Assembly (NCBI RefSeq): GCF_033097505.1
Contig: NZ_AP028654.1
Coordinates: forward strand, 884,001 to 948,000
DNA from: Helicovermis profundi
Lineage (GTDB): Bacteria; Bacillota; Clostridia; Peptostreptococcales; Acidaminobacteraceae
DNA: 64,000 nt
Direction: 5' to 3'
Shown: piece by piece, positions 45,923 through 54,894 of the stretch
How positions within the stretch are numbered: position 1 is the stretch's first letter
How the letters are laid out: each line of letters opens with the position of its first letter
Notes under the pieces: model-generated
The model's database searches: none
What the model was told of the DNA's origin: nothing
What the model saw: the letters and a program-made list of their open reading frames with translations, nothing else
Made by a program: the position numbers and the translations under genes

Positions 45923-47677
45923 GTGAGTAAAGTAAATATAACTATAAATGGTAGTGAAGTTAGTGTTGATAATAACTTAACAGTGCTTGAAGCTGCTAAA
46001 TTACAAGGAATAGATATTCCAACACTTTGTTTTTTAAAAGATATAAATGAAGTTGGAGCATGTAGAGTTTGCGTTGTTGAAGTTGAGGGCGCAAGATCAC
46101 TTCAAGCTTCATGTGTTTTACCAGTTAGAGATGGAATGAAAATTAAAACTCATTCAAAGCAAGTAAGAGAATCTAGAAAAGAAATAGTAGAATTAATACT
46201 TGCTAATCATAATAGAGAGTGTTTAACTTGTGTTAGAAATAAGAACTGTGAACTTCAATCGGTTGCAGATGAGCTTGGAATTCAAGATATAAGATATGAA
46301 GGTGCAAAAAGAGTTGGAACTATTGATGATTTTTCTCATTCAATAGTAAGAGATTCTAGTAAATGTATTTTATGTGGAAGATGTGTTAATGTATGTAAAA
46401 AAGTCCAAACAATTGGAATATTAGATTTTGCTGAAAGAGGATTTAATACAACAGTTGGTCCAGCATTTAATATGAGTATGAATGATGTTCCTTGTATTTA
46501 TTGTGGACAGTGTATTAATGTTTGTCCTGTAGGAGCTTTAAGAGAAAAAAGTGAAATTGAAATGGTTTGGGATGCTCTTGATGATGACTCTAAACATGTA
46601 ATTGTTCAGACAGCGCCTGCTGTAAGAGCTGGATTAGGTGAAGAATTTGGTCTTCCTATTGGAACTAGGGTTACAGGTAAAATGGTTTCAAGTCTTAAGA
46701 AAATCGGATTTGATCAAGTATTTGATACAAACTTTGCTGCTGATTTAACTATTATGGAAGAAGGAACAGAACTACTTGGAAGAATTAAAAATGGTGGAAA
46801 ACTTCCTATGATTACCTCTTGTTCTCCTGGTTGGATTAGATTCTGTGAATTTAATTACCCAGAATTACTTGATAATCTTTCTTCATGTAAGTCACCACAT
46901 CAAATGTTTGGTGCTATATTAAAATCATACTATGCTAAACAAAAAAATATTGATCCTAAAGATATATTTGTAGTTTCTATTATGCCATGTACTTCTAAGA
47001 AAACTGAATCAAAAAGGGATGAAATGGAAGTTAACAGTTTAAGGGATATTGATGCTGTTCTTACAACTCGTGAACTTGCTAGAATGATTAAAGAAGCGAG
47101 AATTAACTTTACTGAACTTAATGATGAAGAGTTTGATTCAGCTTTAGGTGAATATTCTGGTGCAGGAGTTATCTTTGGTGCAACAGGTGGAGTTATGGAA
47201 GCTGCTCTTAGAACAGTAGCTGACGTTGTTACTGGAGAAGATATTAAAGAAATTGAATATACTGCTGTTAGAGGAATTGAAGGTGTAAAAGAAGCTAATG
47301 TTGTGATTGGCGACATAACAGTTAAAGCCGCTATTGCTCATGGTACTGGTAATGCAAGAAAATTATTAGATAAAATTATTGCTGGAGAAGCTGATTATCA
47401 TTTCATTGAAGTAATGGGATGTGAAGGTGGCTGTGTTAACGGTGGTGGACAACCACAAGTTTCTGGTAAGATTAGAGATATGATAGATGTAAGAGTAGAA
47501 AGAGCGAAAGCTTTATATGAAGAAGACGCAATTATGGCAGTTAGAAAGTCTCATGAGAATAAAACTATTCAAAAATTGTATAAAGAATTTTTAGAAGAAC
47601 CAAATAGTCATATTGCTCATGAATTACTTCATACTCATTACGCAAAAAAAGAAAAATACCCAACTAAATCTAAATAA
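45923..47677 (+). CDS. hydA: [FeFe]-hydrogenase catalytic subunit
   Basis: A 584-residue HydA/HndD. Clusters in order: [2Fe-2S] (Cys 36, 47, 50, 64), His-type [4Fe-4S] (His 96, Cys 100, 103, 109), two [4Fe-4S] (Cys 148-158 and 191-201), and the H-cluster domain. Its three motifs are TSCSPGW (298-304), MPCTSKKTE (355 on) and EVMGCEGGCVNGGGQP. The second cysteine of TSCCP is serine, and LSSCKSP has an extra cysteine at 322; I believe this pairing is common in NAD-linked members. GTG 45923 follows AAGGAG. It should take up or evolve H2 with NADH and ferredoxin. Confidence 0.95.
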   Translation: MSKVNITINGSEVSVDNNLTVLEAAKLQGIDIPTLCFLKDINEVGACRVCVVEVEGARSLQASCVLPVRDGMKIKTHSKQVRESRKEIVELILANHNRECLTCVRNKNCELQSVADELGIQDIRYEGAKRVGTIDDFSHSIVRDSSKCILCGRCVNVCKKVQTIGILDFAERGFNTTVGPAFNMSMNDVPCIYCGQCINVCPVGALREKSEIEMVWDALDDDSKHVIVQTAPAVRAGLGEEFGLPIGTRVTGKMVSSLKKIGFDQVFDTNFAADLTIMEEGTELLGRIKNGGKLPMITSCSPGWIRFCEFNYPELLDNLSSCKSPHQMFGAILKSYYAKQKNIDPKDIFVVSIMPCTSKKTESKRDEMEVNSLRDIDAVLTTRELARMIKEARINFTELNDEEFDSALGEYSGAGVIFGATGGVMEAALRTVADVVTGEDIKEIEYTAVRGIEGVKEANVVIGDITVKAAIAHGTGNARKLLDKIIAGEADYHFIEVMGCEGGCVNGGGQPQVSGKIRDMIDVRVERAKALYEEDAIMAVRKSHENKTIQKLYKEFLEEPNSHIAHELLHTHYAKKEKYPTKSK

Positions 47678-47702
47678 TATGTTATTAATTAAATAATTAT
47701 TT

Positions 47703-47742
47703 CAGAGACTAAGCTAACCATTGCTTAGTCTCTGTTTTTTTT
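47703..47742 (+). terminator. Terminator of the hydrogenase operon
   Basis: AGAGACTAAGC (47704-47714) pairs perfectly with GCTTAGTCTCT (47723-47733), followed by T-run. Confidence 0.9.
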
Positions 47743-47794
47743 GATATTTGTTAAAAAACAATCAAAGATTATAATTATATTAAAATTTGTGTCA

Positions 47795-47855
47795 ATTATT
47801 TATGAAAAATAATCGCTTTTGCTTTAATTTTACTTTAAAAAGTGTTAAAGTAAAA
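47795..47855. promoter_or_regulatory. Inverted repeats upstream of formate dehydrogenase
   Basis: TTTTACTTTAA (47828-47838) and TTAAAGTAAAA (47845-47855) form a perfect 11-bp inverted repeat with a 6-base loop. ATTATTT (47795-47801) and AAATAAT (47807-47813) form another. They may be operators or leader hairpins, and no T-run makes them terminators. I do not match them to a known regulator. Confidence 0.45.
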
Positions 47856-47949
47856 AATGAAACAGTAAATAAAAAAATGATATTAATAAAACGTTTTGTA
47901 CATTATAAATTAAATGAAATTATTATTTATTTGATAAAGGGGTGTTATT

Positions 47950-50634
47950 TTGATTAATGTAACTATTAATGGTTTACCAAGAGAAATTAAAAAAGAAGGA
48001 ACAATACTTGATGCTTGTAAAGAAGTCGGTATCAAAATTCCAACTTTATGTTTTGATCAAAGATTAGTAGCACATGGTGCATGTAGAATGTGTGTAGTTG
48101 AAGTTGAAGGCGCTAAAAATTTAGTAGCTTCGTGTTCTGCTCATATTAGAGAAGGAATGGTAATACATACACATTCAAAAAAAGTTGAGAATTCTAGAAA
48201 AGATATATTAGAGTTAACTTGGGCATCTCATAATAATGATTGTTTAAGGTGCAGCAAAGCTGGAGATTGTCAGCTTCAAGATCTTTGCTATGAGTATGGA
48301 ATCGAACCTGAAACTACATATTATAAAAGACCGGTTTCTAGAGTGATTGATTCTTCAAATAAATTCTATAGTTATGATAGAAGTAAATGTATAGTATGTG
48401 GAAAATGCGTTAGGGTTTGTAATGAGCTTCAAGGGTCTTCATCTATTACAATAAGTGGGCGAGGTCATGAATCTCATATTTCCCATCCCTTTGAAGTTGG
48501 TATGGAATATTCAACTTGTGTATCATGTGGAAATTGTGTATATGTTTGTCCAACAGGGGCTTTATTTGAAAATTCAGCTTTTAAATTTAGAAACTGGGAA
48601 ATTGAAAAAAAAGTTAGAACAACTTGTTCGTATTGCGGAGTTGGATGTCAAGTAGATTTAAATGTAAAAGATAATAAAGTAGTAAGAATTGATCCAGCAA
48701 GCGATGGTGTCAATGAAGGCTTATTATGTGTTAAAGGCAAATTTGGATATAAGTTTATTGACCATCCAGATAGATTAACAAAACCACTTATTAGAAAAGA
48801 TGGTGTTTTAATTGAAGCTTCTTGGGATGAAGCATATTCTTTAATTGTGTCGAAAATACAGGAAACAAAAAAACATTTTGGACCTGATGCATTTGCTGGA
48901 CTTAGCTCTGCTAGATGTACCAACGAAGATAATTATTTGATGCAAAAATTGTTTAGAGCTGTAATTGGTACAAATAGTATAGATCACTGCGCACGCCTCT
49001 GACATAGTTCTACAGTTGCAGGTCTTGCAACAGTATTTGGTAGTGGTGCTATGACTAATAGTATAAAAGAAATTGAAGAAAATGATGTTATATTTGTTAT
49101 TGGCTCTAATACTACTGAAAATCATCCAGTAATTGGAACTTTTATGAAAAGAGCGATTAGAAAAGGCGCAAAACTTATTGTAGTAGATCCAAGAGAAATC
49201 GAACTTGCAACAATGGCTGATGTATTTTTACAAGTCAAACCAGGATCTAACGTTGCTCTTATAAATGCTTTAATTAAAGTTATTTTAGATGAAAAACTTT
49301 ACGATATGAATTTTATAAATGAAAGAACTGAAGATTTCAATGAAGTTGTTCTCAATTCTTCAAAAGTTTCTTTAGAAGAATCAGCGAAAATATGTGATGT
49401 AAGTGTAGAAGATATTAAAAAGGCGGCTAGAATGTACGCAAAAGGCAAGAAAGCTGCGATATATTATGCGATGGGAATTACTCAACAAAGCGACGGAACA
49501 AAGCATGTAATGGATATTGCGAATTTAGCAATGCTTTGCGGCAGTGTTGGAAAAGAGTTTACTGGAGTAAATCCACTTAGAGGTCAAAATAATGTTCAAG
49601 GTGCTTGCGATGTCGGTGGGCTTCCAAATGTATACCCAGGCTATGCAAAGGTAATTGAAGAGGCTAATGCAAGAAAGTTTGAAAAATATTGGAATGTTGA
49701 TAAACTTTCAACAAAACTAGGTCTTACTGTTCCTAAAATGATGGATAAAGCACATGACGGTGACATTAAATTTATATATATTATGGGTGAAAATCCAATG
49801 GTTTCAGATCCAGATTTAAATCATGTTAGAGAAACTTTTAATAAGCTTGATTTTTTAGTTGTTCAAGACATATTTTTGACTGAAACAGCTATGGTTGCAG
49901 ATGTTGTTCTTCCAGCGACATGTTTTGCTGAAAAAGAAGGAACCTTTACAAATACAGAGAGAAGAGTTCAAAGAGTAAGGAAAGCTGTAAATGCACCAGG
50001 TGAAGCAAAAGTTGACTGGGTAATTTTCGATGAAATTATGAGAAGACTTGGATATGAAAATGAATTTAATTCTGAAGAAGATATAATGAAAGAAATTGCG
50101 AAAGTAACACCTCAATATGGCGGTGTTACTTATGAAAGAATAGTAAATGAAGGCGGATTACAGTGGCCGTGTAAAGACGAAAATCACTTAGGAACAAAGT
50201 TTCTTCATGAAAATTCTTTTGCTAGAGGAAAAGGTTTATTTACATCAGTTGCATATAAAGAACCAGCTGAGATAACTGACGAGGAATATCCTTTGGTTCT
50301 AACAACTGGTAGAGTTTTATATCACTATCATACTAGATCGATGACAGGTAGAGTTGAAGGTTTGAATGAAATAGTTCCAGAAGCATATATTGAAATTTCA
50401 CCTGAATATGCGGCGAAATATGGGATAAAGAATGGTGAAATGACGATTGTTGCTTCAAGAAGAGGTCAAATTGAAGTAAAAGCAAAAGTTACTGAAAAAA
50501 TAGCAAAAAATGTTGTATTTATACCTTTTCATTTTGCAAAGACTGCTGCAAACGAACTTACAAATACAGCGCTTGATCCTATTGCAAATATTCCAGAATT
50601 GAAAGTTTGTGCAGTTAAAGTTCAAAGAAAATAA
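47950..50634 (+). CDS. fdhF: Selenocysteine formate dehydrogenase with HydA-like N-terminal iron-sulfur arm
   Basis: An 894-residue molybdenum or tungsten enzyme. The frame crosses an internal TGA at 49000-49002, read as selenocysteine 351 in the motif DHCARL-U-HSS. Residues 1-210 hold [2Fe-2S] (Cys 34, 45, 48, 62), a His-Cys3 [4Fe-4S] (His 94, Cys 98, 101, 107) and two more [4Fe-4S] clusters (Cys 147-157, 190-200). The catalytic part starts with CSYCGVGC. It oxidises formate or reduces CO2. TTG 47950 follows GGGGTG. Its N-terminal arm resembles HydA, so it may dock to the same NuoE/F or ferredoxin partners. Confidence 0.96.
49000..49031 (+). promoter_or_regulatory. Selenocysteine UGA and bacterial SECIS hairpin
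   Basis: TGA (49000-49002) is followed twelve bases later by GTTGCA (49015-49020), loop GGTCT (49021-49025) and TGCAAC (49026-49031). The GGUCU apical loop is that of the Escherichia coli fdhF SECIS. Frame and protein motif continue normally after the codon. Confidence 0.94.
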
Positions 50635-50676
50635 ATTATATTTTCAATAAATTATTTAATTAAGTCAGGAAGTATT

Positions 50677-50725
50677 AAAGAGCAGATAATGAGAAGCATG
50701 ATTTCTTGTTATTTGCTCTTTTTTT
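50677..50725 (+). terminator. Terminator after formate dehydrogenase
   Basis: AAAGAGCAGATAA pairs with TTATTTGCTCTTT with one mismatch, a 20-base loop between, and a T-run. Confidence 0.82.
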
Positions 50726-50810
50726 AAAATAATAAATAAGAAAAACATATAGTGAAAAGAAAAAATCTTATATGATATAATAATGATATTAATTAGAAAT
50801 AGGAGGCAAT

Positions 50811-51491
50811 ATGAAAGGGAAATTAATTGTAATTGAATCGGGAACTGATTCAAGTGGAAAAGAAACGCAATCCAAATTACTTAAAAATAGACTTGAAAAT
50901 GATGGATATGATGTAATAAGAATTACATTTCCTGATTATGAATCGAAATCATCTGAACTTGTTAAAATGTATTTAAATGGAGATTTTGGTGAAAATGCAA
51001 ACGATGTTAATCCATATACAGCTTCAACTTTCTATGCAGTTGATAGATTTGCATCGTACAAAATGAAATGGAAAAATTTCTTAGATAAGGGTGGTGTTGT
51101 AATTGCAGATAGATATACCTCATCAAATATGGTTCACCAAGCAGCAAAGTTTAATAATGAAAATGATAAAAACATATTTTTAGAATGGCTGTATGATTTG
51201 GAGTTTAATAAAATGGGACTTCCTAAACCTGATGAAACTATATTTCTAGATATGGATATTAAAGCAAGTTTATGGCTAATGAGTTTAAGAAAAAATAAAA
51301 TTAATGGAAGTAATAAGAAAGATATTCATGAAAGTGATAAAAAATATATGACAGATTCATATGAAAATGCAAAATGGATTGCAAAAAAGTATAATTGGAA
51401 TATTGTAAAATGTACATTTGAAGAAAATATAAAGTCTATTGAAGAAATTCATGAGATAGTTTATAATAAGGTTATCAGCATCGTTAAATAA
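50811..51491 (+). CDS. Thymidylate kinase-like nucleoside monophosphate kinase
   Basis: A 226-residue kinase. The P-loop IESGTDSSGKETQSKLL differs slightly from the usual GxDGxGKST but keeps GK, and ADRYTSSNMVHQAAKF carries the DR(Y/H) motif of thymidylate kinases. It would phosphorylate dTMP to dTDP. It has about 15-20 residues more than Tmk and may be the second, divergent type found in some Clostridia. GGAGG precedes ATG 50811. No operon partner. Confidence 0.82.
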   Translation: MKGKLIVIESGTDSSGKETQSKLLKNRLENDGYDVIRITFPDYESKSSELVKMYLNGDFGENANDVNPYTASTFYAVDRFASYKMKWKNFLDKGGVVIADRYTSSNMVHQAAKFNNENDKNIFLEWLYDLEFNKMGLPKPDETIFLDMDIKASLWLMSLRKNKINGSNKKDIHESDKKYMTDSYENAKWIAKKYNWNIVKCTFEENIKSIEEIHEIVYNKVISIVK

Positions 51492-51539
51492 ATATCATAT
51501 TTGTGTGAACTATGTGACCTTTATTTTTGAAAATTAAAA

Positions 51540-51629
51540 TTCCTGCTTCTACAAGTGGGAATTCAAATCAGACGAAGTAAATTCTTTATTTGATTATGCA
51601 TTATTTAGCTTTAGCTAAATGAGTTTACT
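51540..51629 (+). repeat. Palindromic leader before the sensor cluster
   Basis: TTCCTGCTT (51540-51548) pairs with AAGTGGGAA (51553-51561) allowing two wobbles. ATTTAGCTTTAGCTAAAT (51603-51620) is a hairpin enclosed by AGTAAATTC (51576-51584) and GAGTTTACT (51621-51629). It ends four bases before the AGGAGG of the first DRTGG gene. It may be a leader RNA or a relic of an IS605-type element like 5306-5427. No clear promoter was found in 51492-51643. Confidence 0.55.
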
Positions 51630-51643
51630 GATAAGGAGGCACT

Positions 51644-52000
51644 ATGAAAATTAGTAAGATAGTTGATTTAATTTCTGCTGAAGTTGTTCTTGGCAACGAG
51701 TGGATAGGTGAAAATGTTAAGGCAGCATTTGGATCAGATTTAATGAGTGATGTACTTGCTTATGCGCACGATGAAGCGGTTTTAATAACAGGATTAATGA
51801 ATAATCAAGTAATTCGTACAGCGGATATGCTAGATCTTAAAGCTATTATTTTTGTTAGGGGTAAAATACCAACTGAAGAAGTACTTAGCTTAGCTTGCGA
51901 ACATGAAATGGTTATTGCGACAACTCCTATTACTTTATATGAAGCGTCAGGTATATTATATTCTAACGGTTTAAAGTCAGTTGAAATGGGTGATAAATAG
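51644..52000 (+). CDS. DRTGG-domain protein, first
   Basis: A 118-residue single-domain protein with the DRTGG fold: ISAEVVLGNEWIGENVKAAFGSDLMSDVLAYAHDEAVLITGLMNNQVIRTADMLDLKAIIFVRGK. The domain is named for a motif in other proteins and its ligand is unknown; it is widely found next to iron-only hydrogenase clusters in Clostridia. The gene is the first of a tightly overlapping operon of five. AAGGAGG precedes the ATG. Confidence 0.8.
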   Translation: MKISKIVDLISAEVVLGNEWIGENVKAAFGSDLMSDVLAYAHDEAVLITGLMNNQVIRTADMLDLKAIIFVRGKIPTEEVLSLACEHEMVIATTPITLYEASGILYSNGLKSVEMGDK

Positions 52001-52467
52001 TGGTCGGTTTACTAGGAGACAGAGAAATATATAAAAGCTATGATAATGCCATTATGAAACTTTTTTTTGATATAGAACCTGAAGATATGAACAGGGCAGG
52101 AGAAGCTTCTTCTCAGATTAAAAAAAAGCTTAAGCTTTTAGGTATAAATCAAAGTATTATTAGAAATATTTCAATAGCAACTTATGAAGCTGAAATTAAT
52201 GTAGTAATCCATTCGAAAGGTGGGCAAATTGAAGTTTTAATTAAAGATGATAAAATTGAAGTTTTTATTGAAGATATTGGACCAGGAATTGAAGATGTAG
52301 ATTTAGCTATGCAAAAAGGCTTTTCGACAGCTAGTAAAAGTGCCAGAGAAATGGGTTTTGGAGCTGGAATGGGACTTCCTAATATGCATAAATGTTGTGA
52401 TGAATTTTATTTGAATTCTAAGAAAGAACAGTTTACTAAAATTAAAATGGTTTTTAAACTCTTTTAG
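52000..52467 (+). CDS. RsbW-like ATP-binding regulator
   Basis: A 155-residue HATPase_c protein of the anti-sigma/serine-protein-kinase type. The N-box appears as TYEAEINVVIHS, the G1 box as EDIGPGIEDVD and the G2 box as GFGAGMGLPNM. Such proteins phosphorylate or sequester partners. GTG 52000 overlaps the preceding TAG by one base. It is encoded between a DRTGG protein and a hydrogenase-like protein, so it may translate their signal. Confidence 0.85.
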   Translation: MVGLLGDREIYKSYDNAIMKLFFDIEPEDMNRAGEASSQIKKKLKLLGINQSIIRNISIATYEAEINVVIHSKGGQIEVLIKDDKIEVFIEDIGPGIEDVDLAMQKGFSTASKSAREMGFGAGMGLPNMHKCCDEFYLNSKKEQFTKIKMVFKLF

Positions 52468-52475
52468 GAGGAATT

Positions 52476-53726
52476 ATGAAAGAATATTGGCATTCAGTAA
52501 TTCTTGAAGAAGATTTTTGTAATGGATGTACTTATTGTTTAGATAGATGTCCAACTCAAGCTATTAGAGTAAAAAATGGTAAAGCGAGAATTATTGCAGA
52601 AAGATGTATTGACTGCGGGGAGTGCTTAAAAGTTTGTCCATACCATGCAAAAGGGGCACTTACAGACTCACTTTCAATGCTTAGTGAATATAAATATAAT
52701 ATAGCACTTCCTGCTATATCAATGTATGGGCAGTATGATAAAAAATATGATATCAACAAAATATTTAATGGATTTTATAATTTAGGATTTGATTATGTTT
52801 TTGATGTGGCATATGCAGCAGATATTATATCAAAATATCAGTTAAACAAGATTAAAAGTAAAACAGTTAATGGACCAATTATATCAACATTTTGCCCAGC
52901 TATAACAAGATTAATACAAATTAGGTATCCATCACTTATAGATAATATTTGCAAAGTTGAATCGCCTATGGAAGTTGCAGCTAGAATTGCAAGAAAAAAA
53001 GTGAAAGAAGAAACTAAACTTACTGATGATGAGATAGGAGTTTTTTATATTACTCAATGTCCAGCTAAAATTACGAGCATAAAAAATCCAATTGGAATAG
53101 AAAAATCAAATATTAGTGGTGCAATTTCTATTGAATCAGTATTTACAAAACTTTTAAGAATATATGATGATATTGAAGTAAAATCGCAAATTAGAGAATC
53201 GTCTGGAACGGGTATTGAATGGGCTATGGTTGGTGGACAAAGCTATGCGATGGGTATTGACAACTATTTAGCTGTCGACGGTATTGAAGAAGTTATAAAA
53301 GTACTTGATAAAATAGAGATGGGAAAATTAAAAGATGTAGATTTTTTAGAAGGATATGCATGTGTTACTGGTTGTAGCGGTGGACCACTTAATGTAGAAA
53401 ATCCTTTTATTGCAAAAAGTAGAATTAGAAAAATTTCAAATAAGCTATTAGAAAATAGAAGTTCTAATGCTAATATAGAAAATTATGATGAAAATATATT
53501 AGAATGGAACAAAGAAATAAAACCTATACCAGTTTTAAAACTTGACAATGATTTTAAAAAGGCAATTGTGAAAATGGGTAAAATAGAAGAGATATATAGA
53601 ATTTTACCAGGAATTGATTGTGGAGCTTGTGGCTCGCCAACGTGTCGAGCATTAGCTGAAGATATTGTTCTTGGGAGATCAAAACTAAGTGAGTGTGTAG
53701 TTCTAAAAAGGAAGGAGAAAAAATGA
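52476..53726 (+). CDS. Degenerate [FeFe]-hydrogenase-like sensor protein
   Basis: A 416-residue iron-sulfur protein. Two [4Fe-4S] sites (Cys 15-25, 44-54) are followed by an H-cluster domain whose ligands are kept (Cys 140, 195, 296, 300), but the first motif is STFCPA: phenylalanine replaces the cysteine that shuttles protons, and MPC is TQC. The C-terminal Cys 382, 385, 390, 407 form an extra [4Fe-4S] domain. No PAS domain. It resembles the putatively sensory group C/D hydrogenases. AGGAGG precedes the ATG. It probably senses H2 or redox state rather than doing fast catalysis. Confidence 0.85.
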   Translation: MKEYWHSVILEEDFCNGCTYCLDRCPTQAIRVKNGKARIIAERCIDCGECLKVCPYHAKGALTDSLSMLSEYKYNIALPAISMYGQYDKKYDINKIFNGFYNLGFDYVFDVAYAADIISKYQLNKIKSKTVNGPIISTFCPAITRLIQIRYPSLIDNICKVESPMEVAARIARKKVKEETKLTDDEIGVFYITQCPAKITSIKNPIGIEKSNISGAISIESVFTKLLRIYDDIEVKSQIRESSGTGIEWAMVGGQSYAMGIDNYLAVDGIEEVIKVLDKIEMGKLKDVDFLEGYACVTGCSGGPLNVENPFIAKSRIRKISNKLLENRSSNANIENYDENILEWNKEIKPIPVLKLDNDFKKAIVKMGKIEEIYRILPGIDCGACGSPTCRALAEDIVLGRSKLSECVVLKRKEKK

Positions 53727-54058
53727 ACATTAATGATATTTATCAGAATTTTGGATTTATTGTTTTAAATAAAGACTATAAATTGGTTAAAGAGGTAGAT
53801 GACTTAATTTGTTGCGATTTACTTAGCTGGGTAATGGCAAATGGAAAGAATAACGCTGCATGGATTACTGTTCAGATACACAATAATATACTTGCAGTTG
53901 CATCACTTTTAGATTTTTCTTGTATTATAATTCCAAACGGAATAAAAGTTGATGATGCCTTAATAAGCAAAGCCGACGAAGAAGAAATAGTTATTTTTAG
54001 TACAGATTTATCTTCATATGATATATTTAAGAAGTTTTATGAATTTGGATTAAAATAA
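53723..54058 (+). CDS. DRTGG-domain-like protein, second
   Basis: A 111-residue protein distantly like the first DRTGG protein (LLSWVMANGKNNAAWITVQIHNNILAVASLLDFSCIIIPNG). It starts inside the stop of the hydrogenase-like gene (ATGA) after GGAG. Function unknown; it belongs to the sensor cluster. Confidence 0.72.
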   Translation: MNINDIYQNFGFIVLNKDYKLVKEVDDLICCDLLSWVMANGKNNAAWITVQIHNNILAVASLLDFSCIIIPNGIKVDDALISKADEEEIVIFSTDLSSYDIFKKFYEFGLK

Positions 54059-54774
54059 TGAAAGCGTATTTTGATTTTCATATTCACTCATGCTTATCTC
54101 CTTGCGCAGATGATGAAATGACACCTAATAATATAATTAATATGAGCCTTCTTAAAGGACTTGATGCAATTGCGATAACTGATCATAATTCAATAAGAAA
54201 TTGTGAGGTGTGTATAGAACTCGGCCTCAAAAGTGGATTAATTGTTTTTGCGGGTATGGAACTTCAAACAAATGAAGATGTTCATATGATTTGCTTATTT
54301 AGGAATATAGACTTAGCTAAAACATTTTTTAAACAAATAAAAGAAAAACAAATTAATATCAAAAATAATAAAAAGAAGTTTGGAAATCAGCAAGTGATGG
54401 ATATTAATGATAATATTGTAGGTGAAGAAGAAAATGCACTAATTATGTCAATTAATATTGGAATAAATGAAGCTATTAAACTTGTAAAAAATAATGGTGG
54501 AGTAATTTTTCCTGCACATATTGACAGAGGTTCGAATAGTATTGTGTCAAATTTAGGATTTATTCCTACTGATTTAATGTTAAATATTATGGAGATATCA
54601 TTTGGAGAAAATTCTTCGAATTTTTTATCAGATGTAAAATATACAAAGTTTAATATACTTAGAAATTCAGATGCACATTTTTTAGGGAATATTTCAGAAA
54701 GAGAAAATTATTTAGAAGTAAAAAATATAAATAAAGATGATATTTTTGATAAACTTTTAGAATTAGATTATTAA
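54058..54774 (+). CDS. PHP-domain phosphoesterase
   Basis: A 238-residue protein of the PHP family. Metal-binding motifs are DFHIHSCLSPCADDEMTP near the N-terminus, ITDHNSI, FAGMELQTNEDVHMICLF, FPAHIDRGS and RNSDAHFLG. PHP proteins are metal-dependent phosphatases, e.g. for phosphorylated nucleotides or proteins. It starts one base inside the preceding stop. In this cluster it may remove the phosphate put on by the RsbW-like kinase (inference). Confidence 0.88.
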   Translation: MKAYFDFHIHSCLSPCADDEMTPNNIINMSLLKGLDAIAITDHNSIRNCEVCIELGLKSGLIVFAGMELQTNEDVHMICLFRNIDLAKTFFKQIKEKQINIKNNKKKFGNQQVMDINDNIVGEEENALIMSINIGINEAIKLVKNNGGVIFPAHIDRGSNSIVSNLGFIPTDLMLNIMEISFGENSSNFLSDVKYTKFNILRNSDAHFLGNISERENYLEVKNINKDDIFDKLLELDY

Positions 54775-54790
54775 AAATGTATAATAATAT

Positions 54791-54819
54791 TTGATAATCT
54801 TTTAACAACACTGTATAAT
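54791..54819 (+). promoter_or_regulatory. Promoter of the histidine-kinase-like ATPase
   Basis: TTGATA (54791-54796) and TATAAT (54814-54819), 17 bases apart, 76 bases before the gene. It is the clearest promoter in the cluster. Confidence 0.82.
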
Positions 54820-54894
54820 ATAGTGGAGTATTAAAATTTAAATTATAGTTGGTAACTAATGCCAAACTATTAGTAAAGGATAGAGGCGAAAATA

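Noticed and set aside
45923-47677. HydA inactivated by loss of an H-cluster cysteine
   Set aside because: All other motifs and the complete operon are intact, and serine at this position seems tolerated in NAD-linked hydrogenases.
47950-49002. Formate dehydrogenase as a pseudogene with a nonsense codon
   Set aside because: The TGA lies exactly at the conserved selenocysteine position with a SECIS hairpin behind it.
48841-49125. Minus-strand reading frame across the selenocysteine region
   Set aside because: It is a shadow of the formate dehydrogenase with no ribosome site and no family features.
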